Source: Stereum hirsutum FP-91666 SS1
Taxonomy: Eukaryota > Basidiomycota > Agaricomycetes > Russulales > Stereaceae
DNA: 64,000 bases
NCBI RefSeq assembly: GCF_000264905.1
Contig: NW_006763131.1
Coordinates: 152,138-216,137 of the forward strand
Direction: 5' to 3'
The notes under the pieces are model-generated. The model saw only the letters and a list, made by a program, of their open reading frames with translations. It ran no database searches and had not been told where the DNA came from. Shown piece by piece: positions 57,952 to 64,000 of the stretch; the first letter of the stretch is position 1; every line of letters begins with the position of its first letter. The position numbers and the translations under genes are program-made.

Positions 57952-59558
57952 TCAAGCGTTCAGCAAGGCTTTTTGTGCTTGTATCCGGCGGCTACGCCGA
58001 GGCTGCATAGGCTCTTCTTCCTCAGGCCGCACATGTTCCTCTTCCTTAGGTTGCATATGCTCGTCTTCATCTGGACCCAGAGGCCCACGCACAGTCTCCC
58101 ATTGTGCTTCGGTGCTTGTTCTCCTCCACATGCAGTCGTCTATCACCAGTCAAATAATGCCATGTCAGCTCAAGATACCTTCTCCTTCTGTATATGACCG
58201 ATCCGAAATGAGGTCAGGGAGACTCACCCCAGACACATTGACGTAGGCTAGGGCAGACATCCCCAATGATCTTAGGTACTTCCTCGACCTCTTCGACGGC
58301 CAACAGGTGTTCACTTCCGGAGGTGTTCGACGTCCTGACGAAGAGAGCTCGTAGCATCCTAAAGCCGATGTCTTTGAGTGATCTCGCGATGCACTCCAGC
58401 AGTTCCTGTCGTAAGCAGTCTCGTAGATAAGTATAACTTTCAGCAGTTAATCATGTCGTACTGCGGATGCCATACCGATTCAGAGTCATCATTCCGACAT
58501 GCAAAGTACTCGATCCTCATATCGTATATCGCCAGCCGCTTCCCCAAGAAGCGTAAGCATGCCTCCGTCGCCTTGACTGTGGCCGGTATCTGAAAACTCA
58601 AGGCATGAACGCGACGACAGTAGCGCAAGGGATAGACAGGCATCCAGGATAGCGTCGGACTCTGCAGCAACGTCGCATGCATCAACCTCGGGCAGGCCTT
58701 AGGATCAAGAATCTCCCAGAACGGAACGGGCGCGGACAGATCCTCGAGCAGGGGTAGGGAGAGTTGCAAGCCTGGGCGAGGTGCGCGTTTCAATGGCCAA
58801 TTCGACGGCCCCGGGACGTCGTCCGCACGCAGGAGACTTTCGATAGGCTCATCGACGTCGTCGATGCGTAGTTTGATGGTTCGCAATGACGGAGCGTGTC
58901 GTTGCAGAAAGTGAGCGACGATGGGAGAGTGTACCATGCGTGCCTCGATGTTGAAGTCTTGTCATGTGGGGATGTGGAGAGTCGACAACACCTCCGTCGG
59001 GTCTTCGTACTCGTGATGACCCGGACAGGAGAAGGGGATGAGAGGGAGACAGTGCTGGTCGCATTTTTGGAACTTGATTTCGAAACGGAGAGATTCGAGG
59101 CGGGGGAGATTGGCAAGAACCCTCAGGACCAACTTGAGGACGGGATAGCTGTGCGTCGAGAGAGTTGAGCGTGTACAACGGTCAATATGTACTGTTGCCC
59201 AATAACTGATATGAGACTGTAATGACTTACTCGGGCGTTTATTCCAGCGTCACGATACGAACGAACTCTCTTATGAAATACTTGTTTCGGAGCAGGGCCC
59301 CGCACATCCTGATACTTCGAATGACCGGTTGTTTTGCGCGCTCCATATCCTTTTCTTCCAGCGATCTTTCAGAACAGCGGATTGACACGTGGTGATAAAG
59401 ATGGCGGATAGAAAGCTCGTGGAGGACGCGACTGGCAAGACAAAGAGATAGTAGTAGCACGGGCCCAACACGGGCCTTGAGTCGACTTCGCTGCCTTCAG
59501 CAGCAGCAAAGGAGACGATAGCACTGAGAAGTTCGACAGGAAAACTTGTAGTTCCCAT
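57952..59558 (-). pseudogene. F-box-type family 2, broken inverted copy
   Basis: ATG 59558 opens MGTTSFPVELLSAIVSF, colinear with the gene at 38700. A short tandem duplication (GGGCCCGTG repeated near 59455-59480) adds bases that shift frame before LLLSLCLASRVLHELS. In the second exon a TTG codon of the intact copy is TGA here (58964-58962), just before the text equivalent to QDFKIEARMVHSP. The rest, including the acidic repeats (HMQPKEEE, HVRPEEEE) and the end RRIQAQKALLNA, remains well conserved, so inactivation looks recent. Confidence 0.75.
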
Positions 59559-59668
59559 GACCAAAGTTATCACGGCGGTGTCACCAATGCCAACTGGAAC
59601 CGACGAAGAAATCAAGGCGATGGCAATCTGCGACAGCCTGACGAGAGTTTTTCCTGTTCCGTTAGGAC

Positions 59669-60074
59669 AGGACCCCTGCGTATGCTGACAGAGGTCCCAT
59701 CCGAAAACCCCCAAAATTGGTCGTTTTCGTCGCACGATTTGGGGGGTGTTTTCGTCCGCATGAGGATGGGACATCGGATTTTTGGCCATTTCCGTACGCA
59801 CGATCGGATGGAACATCGCTCCGCATAAGGCCTTCCTGGGCCTTCTCAAGCCCTGTATGTCAAAAATTTTCTCAAAATGTGTTTTTCGCCCGTGTTTTTG
59901 GCCGTGTTTACCCCATTTTTCGCGTCCCCAGGAGGCATTTTCGTCCGCATAGCGGGATGGAACATCAGCATCGACGGGCCATTTTCGTCGCACTACGGAT
60001 CGGACGAAACGCGATTTTTCGCCCAAAATTCGTCGCATCAGGATGGGACCTCCGTCAGCATACGCAGGGGTCCT
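59669..60074. mobile_element. 406-bp hAT-like MITE with 8-bp target site duplication
   Basis: Ends are inverted repeats of about 33 bp with one mismatch: AGGACCCCTGCGTATGCTGA... at the left, its complement at the right. Perfect 8-bp duplications GTTAGGAC flank it (59661-59668 and 60075-60082), the length made by hAT transposases. The interior has several diverged copies of a CGTCCGCAT...GGATGGRACATC word and no transposase. It sits 110 bp upstream of the ATG of the broken F-box family-2 copy. The long minus-strand frame crossing it is fortuitous. Confidence 0.88.
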
Positions 60075-60082
60075 GTTAGGAC

Positions 60083-60782
60083 AGGTCTTGAGACGAGCTT
60101 TGTCACAGCGTCACGTCACGCCTCTTCGGTGGCGGTGGCGTCTTTTTCCTGGGAGCTGGAGATTTTTGTTACGGTCACTCGTCCTCCATCACTCTCGGCT
60201 CCCGGTGGTTCCCGGTCCTCCCGTCTCGTTCCGGCCACTCTACAGTACCTGTGTCGTGCGTCGTTCAAATATGCCTGACAAGTCTGAACAAGCAAACGTG
60301 GGCTAATTGCAGCCTATGTTCTTCCACCCGTGTGAGGAATTTAATTATCTCGAGCCACGGGTATGCCGTGCTCGTTCTTTCTTTGAACGCAGGTGAGCGT
60401 GTTGTGAGCTTTAAACTTTTGTGGCGTTTTCGCCACAGCAAGGGTCGCCGGTTTTGTCTCCAGAGATGTTTGGACAATAAAGTTGGTCAAAAGGCGCATT
60501 ATAACCAGTTGGTCTGCGCTGTTCAATCTGAAGGAACAGGTCTGGCCCGGAGGGCGTGGAATCCAAGAAAGAGCCACAAAGGAATTACCACTGTCACATG
60601 TGACTATGTGACGAATTCATCCATATTTAAACCACGATACTGTGACATCGTGACGGGTACACCTCTTGCTCCCGACGCTGCAGTCACCTTCTTTTCACCC
60701 TTTCTAAATTTTTGGTGACGACAGTCGTGACACTCAGTACTCAGTCATCCCACCGTATACTAGTAGCGTAACTTGAACCGCC
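60083..60782. promoter_or_regulatory. Upstream region of F-box family 1 copy c
   Basis: About 700 bp. It contains a perfect palindrome GTCACATGTGAC (60593-60604) and stretches matching the region upstream of copy b (CACCTCTTGCTCCCGAC; TTCACCCTTTCTAA). No gene seen. Confidence 0.45.
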
Positions 60783-62079
60783 ATGGTTCTTACGCGCAGA
60801 GCACAGAAATACCTAGAAGCTCCTCGACTTCCTGTTGAGTTGCTCACAGAAATAACGAAGCAGGCTCCAAAATCTTCTCTATGGGCATTGTGCCGCACCA
60901 GTCGCGTCTTTCACGAACTCACGGTCCGTGATCTGTACCGAGACGTTTCGATACGCTGCACGGCCACGTATGCTGGAGACACGAAGGCTCTCGTTCGTCG
61001 AGCTCAGAAATGGTGCCAGACCGTCATGGAAAAGCCAGACAAGGCGGCTCTCGTCAAAAACGTCACGGTTTCACGGCTTCCTAGGTAGGTCATCTGTTTT
61101 TCGCAGCCGCACTTGCTCCGAACATGGTGAAATATAGGTGAATCTCGCGAGCTGATCTTTCTACGTCTCTAGCGACCGTATAAAGCGTCCTGCCCAAGCA
61201 TTTGAGCTCACTGCACTTCTCAAACGCGTATTCGCGACTCTTCCGAACCTCGAGTCACTCAATATTGACTCCATCTTCTGTCCGACCGAAGGGTCGCTCG
61301 AAATCCTGGACGCTCTCCGTCTCCCCTCCCTTCGTACCTTCAGAATCGAGATGGACCTCATCCACGCTCCTACTCTCATTGACTTCCTTTCCAACCATCC
61401 TCGTCTCAAAGATATCGAACTCATCACCGACGAATACGACAGCAACCTGGGGGACAAGGAGCTTACCTTCACTGATTTGGAACGATTCACCGCCCCTTTC
61501 ACGTACTGGGAGCTCGTCCATGCCAACCCAAGTTTACACTTTGCAGGCGTGCATCAGGATCGGTTCGGTGGTCTTGATGAAGAGCCCTTCGACGTTATCC
61601 ATCCCTTGGGGAAATTCACAGGAATCAAGTCGGTCAGAATCGTGATTCCGGCAGAAAGAACAATTCCGTATCTCGTCGAGCTCAAGGAAGAGTTGCCGAC
61701 GCTCGAGGAGTTGAGCGTCGACTTTTCGAATTACCAGGATCGTGGCGAAGCTATTGTAAGTCACCGTTCTCTCCACCCTTTTGTCGTCATCAGCCGCATC
61801 AAAGTCACTAACTATCCCTTTCAACCATTCCACTCATGGTGTCATACACCTTTTGGCGCTCACCAGACTACCAGCTTATCGGTGGCAATTTGTCTTGCTT
61901 ACTTCAAAGTCCTCAAGTGTGTCACTGTCGAGTCGGAGCATTGGTATTCCACTATCACGCAGGCCACTGCGATGACCTTAGCCAAAGAGTCAAGTAAACA
62001 CTGTAATACGCTTCTGCGAGCTCGTTTCGGTCAGCGATTCTGTCCATGTCATTTCATGAGCTCCTTGTTTTTCGGCTAA
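60783..62079 (+). CDS. F-box-type protein, family 1, copy c
   Basis: ATG 60783 (MVLTRRAQKYLEAPRLPVEL), three exons, about 390 residues, intact. It shows the same F-box core and leucine-rich layout as copies a and b (FATLPNLESLNIDSIF, LPSLRTFRIEMDLI, PTLEELSVDFSNY). The final exon reads TTSLSVAICLAYFKVLKCV and ends RFCPCHFMSSLFFG. Divergence from a and b is spread over all exons while frame and splice sites are kept, suggesting it is expressed or was until recently. It is convergent with GMC copy 3, 300 bp away. Confidence 0.8.
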
Positions 62080-62378
62080 CACTTGCACTTCTCTAGGTCC
62101 GTGGGAGTTGGAAAGGAATGTGCAAATGGGCGTATGGAGGATAGTCCAACAGATCGAGCTGGTGCGGTAAAGAGATCAATGGAAGGACTTCCGACTTGTA
62201 TTTGGACGATTGGTCCATATTGATATTTATCGTATAAAACACTGCGCAGTGTCTGCAGGAAGTTTGTTTCATGGTTATGTCACAAGCCGGGCAAGTAGTC
62301 GTACCTGTCGTAACGCATGCTCCGTAAAAATGACGTCGCAATGGTGGAAATCTAGGATACAGATTTGCGCTCAGAACC

Positions 62379-64000
62379 TCAATCGCAGCCCTTGATGATA
62401 TCTGCGGCCTGATAAAACCATACATCATTAATATGATATAACAGCCCACTGTTCCCTTCTGCGGTGACCTGAGCGTACCTTCTCAGCGATACCGTACACC
62501 GTCGCGCTTAAATGAGCACTGAGCTGGATCGGAATGATAGACGAATCTATCAAGACACATCAGCCATGGCATACTATATCCGCAGGAAACAAACGCCGTC
62601 ATGACGAGCTTACCAACAACCCTCACATTACTCGTCCCATAGAGCTTCAAGTCGCTCCCAACAGCTCCTCCCATCTCTCGTGGCAGCATCGCCACCGTTC
62701 CGATTGGATGTATCACCGGCTGAACATTGGCAAGTATCCATTCATGCCATACTTCGTCTGATGCGTTGAGCGGGATGGTGGAAAGGTCAGGTACTAATTC
62801 AGTAGTCACGATGTCAGAGAGGGGAGGGGTTTGTGAGACTGCACGGGCGGATTTTGTGGCGTTGGAGATGAGGTAGAGGTCGAAGGCAGGACCACGAAGG
62901 TAAGCGGGATTCACTGGGAGAAAAGTGTGAGTAGAAGGACAGAGGGCACGGAACAGCGAAAAAGGCTTACGACGGGGAAGTACGGCAGGATTGGAGGACT
63001 GGATGTGAGTGGTGCCGCGACTGAACGAGGCATGTCGGTCAAATAGAGCCCAATTAAGATGTAGTCGGGTGATATACCTCTGCGGAAGGAGGTTCCATAC
63101 GACACTCCCTATAATTCCTCCGAGCGATCCCCACGACATCTCTACGACAGGCGCTATCATGAAGAGTACATCATCAATGCTGTTCTCGCAATATATTCAT
63201 ACTCGAAAACTGACCATCGTCGAGCATACTCTCGGCTTGCATCATGAGGATGGTCTTCAACGCATCCTCGTTCACAAACCCGCCACCAGCCACGATCTCT
63301 TTCGCCCTTTCTTCCAAGCTGTTTAAGAGACCCTGTACACTAGAATTGCCATTCTCGAAACCCAAGACCTGCCCAAGGGTGAGGTACGTAGAGACGCCGA
63401 CATTCGGAGCATTAGTCGTATTGATGAACGAAGGCGGGACGGACGCGCTGCTGTTGTATTCGCCCGATATAAGCGGCTGATCTTGAAGGTTCGTGCCAAT
63501 AGAAGGGAGGTCAATCTATGCAATGATTAGTGGTTGACGGTTGATCGATGGTGAGGACTCTGCCTTGACGGGAATTCCCATCGACGAGAGGATCCTGGAA
63601 GAGACGATAAGCTATTAACACTGAAGCTGGGTGGAGGACTAGCTAACGTCGCATTCCCAATCCCACTGAGCTCAAGGAAATGCGGACTCTGATGGAAGAG
63701 GAAACGAAAAGGTTTCACTTCAGTGGCATGCTTTGTCGAAAACGAGCTGGACTGTACCCCAATTGCCCCTGATGCCACGACAACCTCCTTTCTCACCGCC
63801 ACTTCCCATACCGCTCCATCAACTGTTCCGTTCTCCTCAGGTGTGTTCACGAACCTGACACCGGCTGCCGTTGCATTTCCGTCCGCATCGTCATCTCCCC
63901 ACACAATCCCAATCGCCTGATGCCCCACCAAAATGACAAGGTTCTCTTTCGCATCCAGCTGTCCTAAGAAAGGGTATACGTACGACCTCGCACTGCTTGC
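62379..64000 (-). CDS. GMC-family FAD oxidoreductase copy 3 (5' end outside window)
   Basis: The C-terminal two thirds lies in the window. In order along the protein: HQAIGIVWGDDDADGNATA, ASGAIG joined by splicing to SPHFLELSGIG (GMC signature 2), YLTLGQVLGFENGNSSVQ, NPAYLRGPAFDLYLISNATK, the catalytic-His block QPVIHPIGTVAMLP, PIQLSAHLSATVYGIAEK, and the end AADIIKGCD at 62379. Exon borders match copy 1 and no disabling change is seen, so this copy may be functional, with the same presumed extracellular alcohol/sugar oxidase role. The start, signal peptide and FAD fold lie beyond the right edge. Confidence 0.85.

Noticed and set aside
57793..58197. 134-codon plus-strand frame starting MRDQSTRDYTHINI, also present at 40243-40452 on the minus strand
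   Set aside because: Its conservation is explained by the inverted duplication, and it is antisense to the family-2 C-terminal exon; the two versions end differently because of indels.
59271..60038. 255-codon minus-strand open frame spanning the start of the broken F-box2 copy and the MITE
   Set aside because: It runs through the terminal repeat and sub-repeats of the 406-bp element, which has clear transposon structure; the frame is fortuitous.
1..64000. CRISPR arrays, tRNA or rRNA genes
   Set aside because: No regularly spaced short repeats and no cloverleaf or rRNA-like segments noticed; the organism is also eukaryotic.

Overview
The window reads as nuclear DNA of a mushroom-forming basidiomycete (Agaricomycetes). 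Genes are split by many short introns (mostly 45-100 nt, GT...AG), lie on both strands at high density, and belong to families typical of that group: BTB, F-box/LRR, MYND, GMC oxidoreductase, cytochrome P450 and caspase-like proteins. I found no tRNA, rRNA or CRISPR array. Species cannot be named from the sequence alone. All exon structures below were derived by eye from reading frame, splice consensus and paralogue comparison.

Left part (0-25 kb): an incomplete charged coiled-coil gene at the edge; a BTB/POZ gene; an uncharacterised F-box-like gene with a decayed paralogue fragment beside it; a relic of a Helitron-type PIF1 helicase; a MYND zinc-finger gene; an F-box/LRR gene; a flavin-dependent monooxygenase; a tandem array of three diverged coiled-coil paralogues of unknown function (A, B, C) sharing several sequence blocks and a 27-nt microexon; and a large WD40 gene with a long disordered N-terminus.

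Middle part (25-49 kb): a P450, a caspase-like gene, a nucleoside hydrolase, a secreted GMC oxidoreductase, two divergently transcribed F-box-type genes, a second caspase-like gene (altered catalytic motif), and about 4.8 kb without genes made of diverged non-coding repeat units, one of which carries a 190-bp hairpin MITE.

Right part (49-64 kb): a long ATG4 autophagy protease gene, then duplicated material. The block GMC(+), F-box1(-), F-box2(+) at 34.2-40.8 kb recurs reverse-complemented at 57.5-64 kb as F-box2(-, broken), F-box1(+), GMC(-). A further partial copy, F-box1(+) with a 5'-truncated GMC(-), sits between at 54.8-57.5 kb. A 406-bp hAT-like MITE with a perfect 8-bp target duplication lies just upstream of the broken F-box2 copy.

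There is no obvious single pathway. Most noteworthy are the A/B/C coiled-coil family, the paired caspase-like proteins with a shared C-terminal domain, and the repeatedly duplicated GMC/F-box module.
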